A stretch of 64,000 nt of DNA, from assembly GCA_902532565.1 (NCBI GenBank), contig CACAIR010000003.1, forward strand, positions 21,144 to 85,143. The letters run 5' to 3'. Source of the stretch: an uncultured Pelagibacteraceae bacterium. GTDB lineage: Bacteria > Pseudomonadota > Alphaproteobacteria > Pelagibacterales > Pelagibacteraceae. A program made the position numbers and the translations under genes. The notes beneath the pieces were generated by a model. It was not told the origin of the DNA. It saw only the letters and a program-made list of their open reading frames with translations, and searched no databases. Below are positions 25,528 through 36,304 of the stretch, one piece after another (the first letter of the stretch is position 1; each line of letters starts with the position of its first letter).

Positions 25528-26600
25528 TGAGTTTGAAGTGTGGAATAGTTGGTCTACCTAATGTAGGTAAATCAACTTTGTTCAATGCTTTAACAAATTC
25601 AAGTAAGGCTCAAGCGGCTAATTTTCCGTTTTGTACTATTGATCCAAATATAGGAATAGTACCTGTTCCAGATGAAAGATTAAATAATCTTGCGAAAATA
25701 TCAAAATCTAAAAAAATAATTAATACTACAATTTCTTTTGTTGATATTGCTGGATTAGTAAAGGGGGCATCTAAAGGAGAGGGATTAGGAAATAAATTTT
25801 TATCTCATATAAGAGAAGTTGACGCTACAATTCATATGATAAGGTGTTTCGATTCAGATGATATACAAAACGTAAATCCAACTGTGGATCCAGTTAGAGA
25901 CCTAGAGATTATTGAGACTGAGATGATGCTTGCAGATTTAGAATCTATCCAAAAAAGACTAGAAAAAAATAATAAAAAAAATATTGATAATGAACAATTA
26001 AAAATACTTGAGTCCGCTCTTAGCTATATAAACGACAATAAGAATATGAATGATCTAAAGAGTTTATTCGATAAAAAACAACTAAATCAAAGCGGATTAT
26101 TATCAATAAAACCTAAAATTTATGTTTGTAATGTAGATGAACAAAGTATTCAGAATGGAAATCATCATACAAAATCTTTTGTTGAAAAGTATGGTCAAGA
26201 AAACACAATAATTATTTCTGCAGATATTGAAAATCAGATAAATGAATTAGATTTGAAAGAAAAAATAAATTATATGGAAATGATTGGTTTAAAAGAAACT
26301 GGTTTAAATTTATTAATTCAAAAAGGATATAAAATTTTGGATCTTGAAACATATTTTACCTCAGGCCCAGAGGAAACCAGAGCATGGACCATTCAAAAAA
26401 ACTGTACGGCTCCAAAAGCTGCAGGCGAAATTCATACAGATTTTGAAAAAGGTTTTATTAAGGCAGAAACTGTGTCTTATGAAGATTTTATCTCTAATGA
26501 AGGTTGGGTTAATTCTAAAACAAATGGCAAGATGAGATTAGAGGGAAAAGATTATATTGTTAAAGATGGAGATGTTTTAAACTTCCGTTTCAATACGTGA
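25527..26600 (+). CDS. ychF: redox-regulated ATPase YchF
   Basis: GIVGLPNVGKSTLFNALT, NFPFCTIDPN, DIAGLVKGASKGEGLGNKFL, C-terminal TGS domain. Confidence 0.97.
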   Translation: MSLKCGIVGLPNVGKSTLFNALTNSSKAQAANFPFCTIDPNIGIVPVPDERLNNLAKISKSKKIINTTISFVDIAGLVKGASKGEGLGNKFLSHIREVDATIHMIRCFDSDDIQNVNPTVDPVRDLEIIETEMMLADLESIQKRLEKNNKKNIDNEQLKILESALSYINDNKNMNDLKSLFDKKQLNQSGLLSIKPKIYVCNVDEQSIQNGNHHTKSFVEKYGQENTIIISADIENQINELDLKEKINYMEMIGLKETGLNLLIQKGYKILDLETYFTSGPEETRAWTIQKNCTAPKAAGEIHTDFEKGFIKAETVSYEDFISNEGWVNSKTNGKMRLEGKDYIVKDGDVLNFRFNT

Positions 26601-27356
26601 CCAAATCCTTTTCATACTAAAATATACAAGCACTGTAAGAATTATTAAATATATAATTGCTTTAAAACCCATTTGATGTCTTGCCTCTAAATGAGGTTCA
26701 GCTGCCCACATTAAAAATGTTGTTACATCTTTAGACATTTGCTCAACTGTTGAATTGGTTCCGTCGGCATATTCTATCAATCCATCTGATAACTGATTAG
26801 ACATTTTAATTTTATTTCCATACATATATTTATTGTAATAAACTCCATCATCTAATGAAACACCTGCTGGCGGATCTTCATATCCTTGTAAAAGAGAGTA
26901 AATGTAATCCACTCCACCACCTCTTGCTTTAACTAACACAGACATATCTGGAGGATAAGCTCCTCCATTGGCGGCTTGAGCGGCCTTAACATTTTCATAA
27001 GGCATCACAAATTTATCAGATAGCTTACCAGGTCTAGTAAACATCTCTCCATCTGCGTTTGGTCCATCTTTAACCTCAAATGATGCTGCTATTGCTTTTG
27101 CTTGAGCCTCACTAAATTCTGGTCCACCCTTTTCAGCCAAATTTCTATAACTTAAATATTTCATTGAATGACAAGAGGAACACACTTCCGTGTACACTTG
27201 ATAACCTCTTTGAAGTGCACTTCTATCAAACTTACCAAAAAGACCCTTAAAACTCCAATCAGTTTTCAAATACTCAGCTTTTTCAGCTGAAAATGAATTA
27301 TTTTGAGGTCCGACAAATAATAGGATTAATAATGATATCCTTAAAAAATTTTTCAC
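26577..27356 (-). CDS. petC: cytochrome c1
   Basis: Signal peptide, [16 protein letters not shown] heme c site, C-terminal TM anchor. Confidence 0.95.
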   Translation of the reverse strand: MKNFLRISLLILLFVGPQNNSFSAEKAEYLKTDWSFKGLFGKFDRSALQRGYQVYTEVCSSCHSMKYLSYRNLAEKGGPEFSEAQAKAIAASFEVKDGPNADGEMFTRPGKLSDKFVMPYENVKAAQAANGGAYPPDMSVLVKARGGGVDYIYSLLQGYEDPPAGVSLDDGVYYNKYMYGNKIKMSNQLSDGLIEYADGTNSTVEQMSKDVTTFLMWAAEPHLEARHQMGFKAIIYLIILTVLVYFSMKRIWSRIETEV

Positions 27357-28618
27357 TTAATTGTAAAACTTTCCTTGTTTTTAGCAGCTGCAAAATTTGT
27401 GGATCCTCCTAACACAGAGCCTGTAATGCTTAGAGGTATCGGAAGAGTTTTCTCCTTATAACCTAAGACTGGTAAAATAATTAAAAAATGTATGAAATAA
27501 TATGCCGTAGCAACTCTAGCTATCAATAAATATAAGCCTTCAGCCGGCATCGCTCCCACGTAACCTAATATCAAAACATCTACAACAAGTATCCAATAAA
27601 ATTGTTTATATAATGGTCTAAATACTGCTGATCTAATTTTAGATGTATCTAACCAAGGAAGAGCTGCTAAAATGAAAATAGCAGATAACATGGCAACTAC
27701 TCCTAACAATTTATCTGGAACCGATCTTAAAATTGCATAAAAAGGTAGCAAATACCATTCAGGTACTATGTGAGCTGGTGTCACTAGTGGATCTGCCTCA
27801 ATGTAATTATCTGCATGACCTAAAATATTCGGTGTATAAAAGACAAAAAATGCAAAAACAATCATAAACATCAATAAAGCAAAACCATCTTTGATTACAA
27901 TGTACGGATGAAATGGGACCGTATCCTTGGAAGGTTTTTTTACATCTATACCCACTGGATTATTGTTGCCTGGCACATGTAGTGCCCATATATGTAAAAC
28001 TACTAAACCTAAAATTAAAAAAGGAATTAAATAATGTAGTGTAAAAAATCTAGTTAATGTAGGATTATCAACTGAATAGCCACCCCATAACCATGTAACA
28101 ATTCCTTCACCAACCAATGGTATTGCACTAAATAAATTTGTTATTACGGTTGCTCCCCAAAAACTCATTTGTCCCCAAGGAAGCACATATCCCATAAACG
28201 CCGCCGCCATCATTAATAAATAAATGATAATACCTATAATCCATATTATTTCTCTTGGAGCCTTGTAAGAACCATAAAATAAAGATCTAAAGATATGAAT
28301 ATAAACTGCTAAAAAAAACATAGATGCTCCATTTGCATGTATATATCTAATTAGCCAACCATAATTTACATCTCTCATTATATGTTCAACGCTATCGAAA
28401 GCCATATCAGCATGAGCAATATAGTGCATCGCTAATACCAAGCCTGTCACAATTTGTGTAATTAAACAGAAAGTAAGAATACCTCCAAATGTCCACCAAT
28501 AATTAAGATTTTTTGGAGTTGGATAGTCTGTTAAATGGTTAGCCAATGTTAACAATGGTAAACGATCGTTAAACCATTTTCCAACTTTTGACTTTGGTGT
28601 GTATTCCTGATCACTCAT
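27353..28618 (-). CDS. petB: cytochrome b
   Basis: [42 protein letters not shown]. Confidence 0.97.
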   Translation of the reverse strand: MSDQEYTPKSKVGKWFNDRLPLLTLANHLTDYPTPKNLNYWWTFGGILTFCLITQIVTGLVLAMHYIAHADMAFDSVEHIMRDVNYGWLIRYIHANGASMFFLAVYIHIFRSLFYGSYKAPREIIWIIGIIIYLLMMAAAFMGYVLPWGQMSFWGATVITNLFSAIPLVGEGIVTWLWGGYSVDNPTLTRFFTLHYLIPFLILGLVVLHIWALHVPGNNNPVGIDVKKPSKDTVPFHPYIVIKDGFALLMFMIVFAFFVFYTPNILGHADNYIEADPLVTPAHIVPEWYLLPFYAILRSVPDKLLGVVAMLSAIFILAALPWLDTSKIRSAVFRPLYKQFYWILVVDVLILGYVGAMPAEGLYLLIARVATAYYFIHFLIILPVLGYKEKTLPIPLSITGSVLGGSTNFAAAKNKESFTIK

Positions 28619-28623
28619 GAGTT

Positions 28624-29133
28624 TTATCCAATTTTAATTGTGTTTGCGTTAACAAATTCATATTTCGGAATTTCCATATTTGTGGGTGCAGGACCTTTTC
28701 TAATTCTGCCAGATATATCATAATGTGATCCATGGCATGGACAAAACCAACCGTTGTAATCCCCTTTTTGGTCTAATGGAACACATCCTAAATGAGTGCA
28801 CACACCAAGCATCACTAACCACTCGGGATCTTTTGCTCGATCTTCATCTTTCTCTGGATGTTTTAATTCCTCCAACTTTACTGATTTTGCTTCTGCTATT
28901 TCTTCTTGAGTTCTTCTACGAATAAAAACAGGTTTACCCCTCCATAAAACTGTAATAGTTTTGCCTGGATTAACTGTACTAACATCGACCTCTGTACTAG
29001 CCAAAGCTTTAACCGAAGCATCTGGATTCATTTGATCTATCATGGGCCAAATAGTTGCACCTACACCCACGGCCCCAACAGCATAAGTAGCTGTAAATAA
29101 GAAATCTCTTCTATTGGTTTTTTTATCTGACAT
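28624..29133 (-). CDS. petA: ubiquinol-cytochrome c reductase Rieske iron-sulfur subunit
   Basis: CTHLGC and CPCHGSHYD Rieske motifs. Confidence 0.97.
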   Translation of the reverse strand: MSDKKTNRRDFLFTATYAVGAVGVGATIWPMIDQMNPDASVKALASTEVDVSTVNPGKTITVLWRGKPVFIRRRTQEEIAEAKSVKLEELKHPEKDEDRAKDPEWLVMLGVCTHLGCVPLDQKGDYNGWFCPCHGSHYDISGRIRKGPAPTNMEIPKYEFVNANTIKIG

Positions 29134-29178
29134 TAGTTTATTTAGTTAAATATACTCAATTTAGAATTTTTCTACTTA

Positions 29179-29198
29179 ATTATATGATTTCATATAAT
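29179..29198. promoter_or_regulatory. perfect inverted repeat containing divergent TATAAT hexamers in petA/trmL intergenic region
   Basis: ATTATATGA-TT-TCATATAAT; TATAAT on + at 29193-29198 and on - at 29179-29184. Confidence 0.5.
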
Positions 29199-29226
29199 AT
29201 AAATTATCAAATTTACTACTGAAAGA

Positions 29227-29700
29227 ATGACACAGAAATCATCAAATCAAAGGCCTAAAATTGCATTATTTGAACCTGATATACCGCAAAATACAGCATC
29301 AATAATTAGAACATGTGCATGTCTTGGTGCAAAACTAGAAATTATAGAGCCATGTGGATTCTTGCTGTCTGACAAGAGGTTTAAAAGAGTTGTAATGGAT
29401 TACATGGATGAAAAAGATATCAACTTTTATCAGAGTGCCGAGATCTTTTTTAATAAAAAGCAAAATGAGAGAGTTATATTGATGACCACTAAATCTTCAG
29501 TATCATATTCTAAATTCAAATTTGAAAAAAATGATACTATTTTATTCGGGCGTGAAAGTGCTGGAGTTCCAGAAAAAGTACATAAAATTGTTAGGAAAAG
29601 GTTAAAAATACCATTGGAAAATAATAAACGATCATTAAATTTAGCATCATCTGTTGCAATTATTTTAGCAGAATGTTTAAAACAAACAAGATGGACTTAG
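29227..29700 (+). CDS. trmL: tRNA (cytidine(34)-2'-O)-methyltransferase
   Basis: FEPDIPQNTASIIRTCACLGAKLEIIEP, LFGRESAGVPE, RSLNLASSVAIIL. Confidence 0.93.
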   Translation: MTQKSSNQRPKIALFEPDIPQNTASIIRTCACLGAKLEIIEPCGFLLSDKRFKRVVMDYMDEKDINFYQSAEIFFNKKQNERVILMTTKSSVSYSKFKFEKNDTILFGRESAGVPEKVHKIVRKRLKIPLENNKRSLNLASSVAIILAECLKQTRWT

Positions 29701-30518
29701 AAATTAAAAAAGATTTAACAAGTAACTGGTTTAAATTACTTCAAGACTCAATTTGCATTGACATCTTAAACTTAGAAAATAATAAAATTAAATTTCAAAC
29801 AACTTCTTGGAAAAGAAATCTAAACAGAGATGAGGGTGGAGGAGAGTACAGAATATTAACAAATGGTGATGTGTTTGAAAAAGTAGGTGTAAATTTTTCA
29901 AAGGTTTACGGAAAATTTCCTGAGAAATTTAAAAAAAATATCTTTGGTGCAGAAAAAAATCCTCGATTTTGGGCATCGGGAGTATCTGTTGTCATGCACA
30001 TGAAAAATCCTTTAATTCCAGCGATGCATTTCAACACTAGATATATATCCACTACTAAGCAATGGTTTGGTGGGGGTATGGATGTAACTCCATCAAAAAT
30101 AGATAATTTAGAAAAGAAATATTTTCACCAAACTATAAAAAAAATGTGTGATAATCATAATAAGAATTATTATAAAAAGTATAAAAAATGGTGTGATGAG
30201 TACTTTTATTTAGCACATCGAAAAGAAGCCAGGGGTATCGGTGGAATTTTTTTTGACTATAAAAATAATAATTTTGAAAAAGATTTTACTTTTGTTAGAG
30301 ATGTTGGCGTTACATTTCAGATTATTTTTAATGATATTATTCGGAAAAAATTGAAAAAAAAATGGACTATTCGCGATAAAGAAATTCAATATTTTAAAAG
30401 AGGTAGATATGTTGAATTTAACTTATTGTATGATAGAGGAACAAAATTTGGATTACAGACTGGTGGAAATATAGAAGGAATTTTAATGTCACTTCCTCCT
30501 TTTGCTAAATGGAAATAA
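29691..30518 (+). CDS. hemF: oxygen-dependent coproporphyrinogen III oxidase
   Basis: [59 protein letters not shown]. Confidence 0.96.
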   Translation: MDLEIKKDLTSNWFKLLQDSICIDILNLENNKIKFQTTSWKRNLNRDEGGGEYRILTNGDVFEKVGVNFSKVYGKFPEKFKKNIFGAEKNPRFWASGVSVVMHMKNPLIPAMHFNTRYISTTKQWFGGGMDVTPSKIDNLEKKYFHQTIKKMCDNHNKNYYKKYKKWCDEYFYLAHRKEARGIGGIFFDYKNNNFEKDFTFVRDVGVTFQIIFNDIIRKKLKKKWTIRDKEIQYFKRGRYVEFNLLYDRGTKFGLQTGGNIEGILMSLPPFAKWK

Positions 30519-30519
30519 T

Positions 30520-30996
30520 ATGGAAAAAGAACCAATAACCATCCAAGGATTAGAGAAATTAAAAGAGGAATTAATTTATTTAAAAGAAAAAAAGAGACCA
30601 GAAATAGTTGCAGCTATTGCTGAGGCCAGGTCTCATGGAGATTTAAAAGAAAATGCTGAATATCACGCAGCAAAAGAAGAACAGTCACACAATGAAGGTA
30701 GAATAACAGAAATAAATGATATTATTGCAAGAGCTAATGTAATTGATGTAACAAAAATAAATAATGATGGCAAAGTAATTTTTGGTGCTACTGTTTTTTT
30801 AGAAAATTTGGATACAGGAGAAAAGATTAATTATAAAATTGTAGGAAAAGATGAGGCTGATTTAAAAAAAAAACTAATCTATTTTCAGTCACCAATCGGT
30901 AAAGGACTAATTGGAAAAAATAAAAAAGACCTTGTTGAAATAGACACCCCAGCTGGCTTAAAAAATTTTGAAATTATAGATGTACAATATATCTAA
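30520..30996 (+). CDS. greA: transcription elongation factor GreA
   Basis: [40 protein letters not shown]. Confidence 0.97.
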   Translation: MEKEPITIQGLEKLKEELIYLKEKKRPEIVAAIAEARSHGDLKENAEYHAAKEEQSHNEGRITEINDIIARANVIDVTKINNDGKVIFGATVFLENLDTGEKINYKIVGKDEADLKKKLIYFQSPIGKGLIGKNKKDLVEIDTPAGLKNFEIIDVQYI

Positions 30997-32267
30997 CTAT
31001 TAATAATTTTATCTATCTGTTTTTCAGACAGCTTAAAATCATTATTTACCCACTCTTCCTCAATATCTTTAAGCTTATTTCCAAGAATTTTTCCTTCTGG
31101 AATTTGGTAATTTTCCATCAAAAATTTTGCTCCTACAGGCATGGAAGGTAAGTTTTTAGATTGAAATGCTTCAATATATTTAAGAAGTTTTTTCTCAACT
31201 TTTCGTGATTTAAAAATCTTAAAACTTAAAATATCAATTAAAGATTGTTTGCCTTGATAATAAAAGATTTTGTTCAAATTCTTTTCAGAAAAGGAGTTTG
31301 ATAAAATTTTACTTTTATAAAACTCATTTATTGTCTTAAGTCGTTTTTGCTCTTTTTTAGATAAGTTAAATTTATAAAGAAAAAAATCTAAATTATCAGT
31401 TTTATCAATAGTTAAAATTGATAATAAAAATATAAAATCTGCTTCTTCTATTTTCATTTTTGCAAATGTATTGGGATTAGAAAAAATTTTAATATTTATA
31501 AGTTGAGGAAAAATAATCTCAAATAATTCTAAGGAAAATTTATCTTTAGACAATTTTGTAAATATATTTGATTTAAAATATTTTTTTAGCTCATCAAATA
31601 ATCTCTCATTAGATAAATTAGAAATACCAATAATGTTTCTTTTAATCAGACTTACAATATAAAATTCATGATTATAATTTGAATAATTCAAATGAAATCT
31701 TAAATAACGAAGAATTCTTAAATAATCCTCTTTAATTCTTTTTTCTGGATCTCCAATAAATTTAATAACGCCCTTCTCTAAATCGTCTTTTCCATTAAAA
31801 GGATCAAATAAATTTCCATCAATATCTGAATAAATTGAATTGATCGTAAAATCTCTCCTAGATGCATCTTTTTTCCAATCTTTTGAGAAACTTACTTGGG
31901 CATGTCTACCATCTGTTTCTAGATCTTCTCTTAAGCTTGTAATTTCAAAACTATGACTATCTATTACAGCCGTAACAGTACCATGTTCAATTCCAGTTTT
32001 GTAAAATTTTATATCACTTTTTTTTAAGGCATCACATACCTGTTCTGGATTCAAATTTGTAGCTAAGTCAATATCATCAACTTCCTCTTTTTTAATTATT
32101 TTTCGGATACAACCACCTACATATCGAATTTCTGCATCACTTGAAAAATCATTTATAGAACTGAAAATTTTCTTAACTGGAGTATTTTTTGATAGTTCAA
32201 TTATTTTTTTTGAAACATAATTTTTATTATTTGTTCTTTTTATAAAATTATTTAAAAAATTAATCAT
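30993..32267 (-). CDS. cca: CCA-adding tRNA nucleotidyltransferase / poly(A) polymerase family
   Basis: [48 protein letters not shown]. Confidence 0.9.
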   Translation of the reverse strand: MINFLNNFIKRTNNKNYVSKKIIELSKNTPVKKIFSSINDFSSDAEIRYVGGCIRKIIKKEEVDDIDLATNLNPEQVCDALKKSDIKFYKTGIEHGTVTAVIDSHSFEITSLREDLETDGRHAQVSFSKDWKKDASRRDFTINSIYSDIDGNLFDPFNGKDDLEKGVIKFIGDPEKRIKEDYLRILRYLRFHLNYSNYNHEFYIVSLIKRNIIGISNLSNERLFDELKKYFKSNIFTKLSKDKFSLELFEIIFPQLINIKIFSNPNTFAKMKIEEADFIFLLSILTIDKTDNLDFFLYKFNLSKKEQKRLKTINEFYKSKILSNSFSEKNLNKIFYYQGKQSLIDILSFKIFKSRKVEKKLLKYIEAFQSKNLPSMPVGAKFLMENYQIPEGKILGNKLKDIEEEWVNNDFKLSEKQIDKIINS

Positions 32268-32270
32268 ATT

Positions 32271-32344
32271 TGGCTGGGGCGCTAGGATTCGAACCTAGGA
32301 TGCAGGTACCAAAAACCCGTGCCTTACCACTTGGCTACGCCCCA
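32271..32344 (-). tRNA. trnQ: tRNA-Gln (anticodon TTG), CCA encoded
   Basis: Minus strand TGGGGCGTAGCCAAGTGGTAAGGCACGGGTTTTTGGTACCTGCATCCTAGGTTCGAATCCTAGCGCCCCAGCCA; acceptor TGGGGCG/CGCCCCA, T-loop GGTTCGAATCC, anticodon loop TTTTGGT. Confidence 0.95.
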
Positions 32345-32377
32345 ATAATATCTTCGTATAGCACAAAAAATACAAAT

Positions 32378-33223
32378 TTATATAGTTTTTGATGTCTTGC
32401 ACCAATAATTTCTGAATTGTTTTTTCACTTTTTTTTCAGCCTCTTTGCACAATTTAGCCGAACTGAAGTAAGTTATTATTGCAGAACCAGAACCTGTCAT
32501 TCTTACAAATTCGATATTAGAAAGATTTTCTAAAAAATTCTTTAAATTTTTTAACTTTGGGTATTCTTTAAGTGCAATTGTTTCTAAGTCATTTCTCTTA
32601 TTCTTTAAAAATCTAGTGGTGAATATGTCCTTAGATATCAAATTGAATTCCGGTTTAGAAAACTTCTTAACTTTCGAGTAAATTTTTTTTGTAGAACAGC
32701 CAAAACCTGGTTTAACAATTAAAACATGAAATTTATTCTTAGATAGCAAAGTTTTAATTTTGTAATTTTTTTTTAAAACTAAATTTTTTGAGTAAAGTCC
32801 CAGAATGACATCAGATCCAATCAATTTAGATATTTCGATTACCCTTTTTTTTTGTAATTTGATTAATCTTTTTTTTAAAAAAAAATTTAATACACTCGCT
32901 GCATTCATCGATCCTCCTCCAAGACCAGATTTTGAAGGAATATTTTTTTTTATAGTTATCTTATATTTTTTTTTAAGTAATTTTCTTTTTTCAAATAATT
33001 TCATTAAATGAGAGACTGTATTATTAGGCTTTATCCCTGTAGAAAATTTTCCATAAAACCTTACTTTATGGTTTTTAAGGTCGATTTTTTTTATCTTAAT
33101 TTCGTCATGTAAATCTAAAAAACTAACAAGGCTCTCGATCCTATGGAGTAATTTTGATTTACCAACTACATTTAAAGCTAAATTAATCTTCGCATGAGAT
33201 TTAATTGTAGAATAACTCATCAT
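32378..33223 (-). CDS. ispE: 4-diphosphocytidyl-2-C-methyl-D-erythritol kinase
   Basis: SHAKINLALNVVGK, IPSKSGLGGGSMNAASVL, MTGSGSAIITYF GHMP kinase motifs. Confidence 0.92.
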   Translation of the reverse strand: MMSYSTIKSHAKINLALNVVGKSKLLHRIESLVSFLDLHDEIKIKKIDLKNHKVRFYGKFSTGIKPNNTVSHLMKLFEKRKLLKKKYKITIKKNIPSKSGLGGGSMNAASVLNFFLKKRLIKLQKKRVIEISKLIGSDVILGLYSKNLVLKKNYKIKTLLSKNKFHVLIVKPGFGCSTKKIYSKVKKFSKPEFNLISKDIFTTRFLKNKRNDLETIALKEYPKLKNLKNFLENLSNIEFVRMTGSGSAIITYFSSAKLCKEAEKKVKKQFRNYWCKTSKTI

Positions 33224-34906
33224 GAGTTTTTTAGTCCAGTAACTAGTTTGATTTTAATTTGTTCTAATAAATCTTTTTCAGTGCCTTCCATTTTTAAAAC
33301 CATCGACCAAAAATATCGTGCCTGAATTTTTCTATTTAGTTTCCAAAGAATATCGCCGTAGTGATCATTAACAATAGGATCATCCGGCATTAGTAGTACA
33401 GCTCTTTTTAAAAAATTCTCAGCTTTGACATATTCCTCAATCAAATAATACGCCCAACCAATAGAATCTATAATGTAAGGATCATCATTTTTTTGTTCAT
33501 ATGCTATTTCTAGCATTTCTATTGCTTGATTTATTTTGTAATTTCTTTCAAGCCAAGAATAAGCTAAATAATTTAATACATAAGCATCATTTGGTTTAAT
33601 CAAGAGAGATTGTTGTAAATCTTTGTCAGCATTTTCAAAATCTTTCATCCTTTCATAGCTTCCACCTCTGCGATATAACAAATCTGCTTTTATCTCATTA
33701 TCATCATTTAATTTATCAATGATAAATGAATAATATTTAATGGCTTTTTTATATTTTTTTGATTTTTTATAAAAATTTGCAATATCAAAAATAAATTTAT
33801 CATTAGGATTTCTTATTTTCTCAAATTTCGAAGATATATAATTTAATGCTTCATCACGACCTTTGGTTTTTGTTATTATTTGAGCTTCTTTTTTTTGACC
33901 TATACCAATAATAAAAATCTTGGTTTTTATCAAAATTTTTTAAGATTATTTTAGATTTTTCATAATTTTTATTTAGATATAAATTTTCTGCCACTAATGA
34001 TAAATTAAAAACAAACTTAGGATTTAAATAATTTGATAAACTAAGATAAAAGTTTGATTTTTCATATTTATTCTGAGATGAAAACAAATTTGATATTAGA
34101 AATAAAAATTCGCCTATGATATCGTTATGATTACTACATGAAAAAACTTTGTTAAATTCATTATTTTTATCTCTATCTATCCAGCTTTTTCCCTGAGATA
34201 ATAACAAAGTTGAATTTATATAATCTATTTCATCAGTAATTGCTTTTGCATCCTCAATTCTATTTTTTTCAATTAAATAAGTTAAATAAAAAAAGATATA
34301 TCTTGAATAATCAGCTTGTGAATTATTTATTAATTTTAAAAAAAAAGAATCAACATTCTTATCGTCTAGATAACATAGTTGGAAAGTTTCAGAGATTACT
34401 GATAAATTTCCAAAATTACCTTTTTCTTTTTTAATTTGTTTATTTTTGAAAACATTTGCATATTGTATTAATGAATTTACAATAATAAAATTAACTCTAT
34501 CAGTCTGTAATTCATCAGGGATAGAAAATAAAATTTCAATTGCTTTCTTAATTTCATTTTTTTTAAGACTATCTAGAGTTAATAATATATAGGCCTCAAA
34601 AAAGTTTGAATTTTTATTCTTTTTATTTGTTTTGATTAGATTGATTGCTTGTGTAATCTTATTCTCTAAAATTAAGGTCATTACTAACTTTTCTAAAAAT
34701 GGATCATGTCTATTTAACAAAATTTTAGTAGAGTTAAAAAAATCTAATGCTTGGGAATTATTTTTATTTTCAAAAGCTACAATACCAGAAAAATATTTAG
34801 ATAAATTTTTTGAATTAAATTCACTAAAACTTATGCTTTTAGATAATAAAGGCGTCTGATATAATAAAACTGTGATAAAAATGATTATAAGTTTTTTTTT
34901 TAACAT
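33220..34906 (-). pseudogene. tetratricopeptide-repeat protein split into two ORFs by a 1-nt frame offset at an A8 tract (may be slippage-rescued or a sequencing error)
   Basis: ORF 33854-34906 reads ...FYYWYRSKK then RSSNNN; ORF 33220-33933 continues as ...KKEAQIITKTKGRDEALNYI. Same A8 run (T8 at 33889-33896); removing 1 nt joins them. Confidence 0.72.
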
Positions 34907-34920
34907 AAAAAAAGAATAAT

Positions 34921-35640
34921 ATGACTAAAAAGTCTTTAGATCAAAATATGTATTACAGAGAAGAGCTATTAAATTCAATAGAGCCGAATTTCATTTTTTC
35001 TAAAAAACCCTTAAATAGATTTAAAATTCAAAAAACTGAAAACAAAAATAAAAACTTAGATAAAATAGGAGAAATTAACGACCTCAAAAAAATTATAAAT
35101 TCAATTAAAAATTGTAATCTAAAAGATAACTCTAAAAATTTAGTTTTGGGAGACGGTGATTTAAATAGTCCAATTATGATCATTGGTGAAGCCCCAGGTT
35201 TTAAAGAGGAAAAAATTGGTAAAACTTTCCAAGGTGATACTGGCTCATTACTGGAAAAAATGCTTAACGCTATAAATATATCTAAAGAGAAAGTGTATTT
35301 TTGTTACGCAGTAAATTTTAGGCCTCCGGAAGATAGAAAACCCACAACTCAAGAGATTAAGAGATATTCCGTTTTTTTAAAAGAGCATATTTCAATAATT
35401 CACCCAAAAATTATAATTCTTTTGGGAAGTACTGCAATGGAATCATTAACCCCAACAAATAAAAAAATTTCTCACGAAAGAGGAAAATGGAATGAAATTA
35501 TATTAAAAAATAAAACTTATCCTATTATGATAACATTTAGCCCATCTTACCTTATTAGATTTCCTGAAAATAAAAAATTTTCCTGGATTGATTTAAAGAA
35601 AATTAGACAAAAAATTCTAGATTTAAAGATTGAGATTTAA
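34921..35640 (+). CDS. uracil-DNA glycosylase superfamily (family 4-like)
   Basis: MIIGEAPGFKEEKIGKTFQGDTGSLLEKML, YAVNFRPPEDRKPTTQEI, FSPSYLIRFPENK. Confidence 0.85.
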   Translation: MTKKSLDQNMYYREELLNSIEPNFIFSKKPLNRFKIQKTENKNKNLDKIGEINDLKKIINSIKNCNLKDNSKNLVLGDGDLNSPIMIIGEAPGFKEEKIGKTFQGDTGSLLEKMLNAINISKEKVYFCYAVNFRPPEDRKPTTQEIKRYSVFLKEHISIIHPKIIILLGSTAMESLTPTNKKISHERGKWNEIILKNKTYPIMITFSPSYLIRFPENKKFSWIDLKKIRQKILDLKIEI

Positions 35641-36212
35641 TGAAAATAACTGCTGGAGTAGATGAAGTAGGTAGAGGAAGTTTAATTGGACCTGTTTTTG
35701 CTGCTGTGGTAATCTTAAAGAAATCTATTAATTCAAATTTACTAAAAGATTCAAAATCTCTTAGTAAAAAAAAAAGAGAATATCTATGTTATTGTATCAA
35801 AAAAAATTCCATATGGGCTCTGGGGAAAGCATCGGTAAAAGAAATAGAAAGCCTAAATATATTACAAGCAAGTTTATTGGCTATGAAAAGAGCTATAAAA
35901 AAACTAAAGATAAAACCATCACTTATTTTAATAGATGGAAATAAAATTCCAAATTTAAAGAATTATAATCTAAAATCAGTTATTAAAGGAGACAAAAAAG
36001 TTCCCTCTATTTCAGCAGCTTCAATAATTGCAAAAGTATCAAGAGATAAGTTTATAACCACCTTATCAAAAAAAAATAAAGGTTATGATTGGGATAAAAA
36101 CTTTGGGTACGCAACAAAACAGCATTTAAAAGCTTTGAAAAAATTAGGTATTACTAAACATCATAGAAAAACTTTTTCACCAATATCTAAAATAAATCAA
36201 CACTACATCTAG
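35640..36212 (+). CDS. rnhB: ribonuclease HII
   Basis: AGVDEVGRGSLIGPVFAAVVIL, IDGNKIP, ISAASIIAKVSRD, FGYATKQHLKAL. Confidence 0.96.
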   Translation: MKITAGVDEVGRGSLIGPVFAAVVILKKSINSNLLKDSKSLSKKKREYLCYCIKKNSIWALGKASVKEIESLNILQASLLAMKRAIKKLKIKPSLILIDGNKIPNLKNYNLKSVIKGDKKVPSISAASIIAKVSRDKFITTLSKKNKGYDWDKNFGYATKQHLKALKKLGITKHHRKTFSPISKINQHYI

Positions 36213-36263
36213 TTACCTTATAATTTAAAAACACTAATAGAATCCAAATTTTTCAATCTCAGG

Positions 36264-36292
36264 TTGACCGCAAAATCTATTTAGAGTCTAAT
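36264..36292 (+). promoter_or_regulatory. putative ccrM promoter with GANTC site overlapping the -10
   Basis: TTGACC (36264-36269), 17-nt spacer, TCTAAT (36287-36292); GAGTC at 36284-36288; second GANTC (GAATC) at 36240-36244. Confidence 0.55.
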
Positions 36293-36304
36293 TAATCTTT
36301 ACAA

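Noticed and set aside
32861-32886. T8/A9 tract inside ispE resembling an intrinsic terminator stem
   Set aside because: In-frame poly-Lys/Phe codons in a continuous GHMP kinase; A/T-only hairpin unlikely to terminate.
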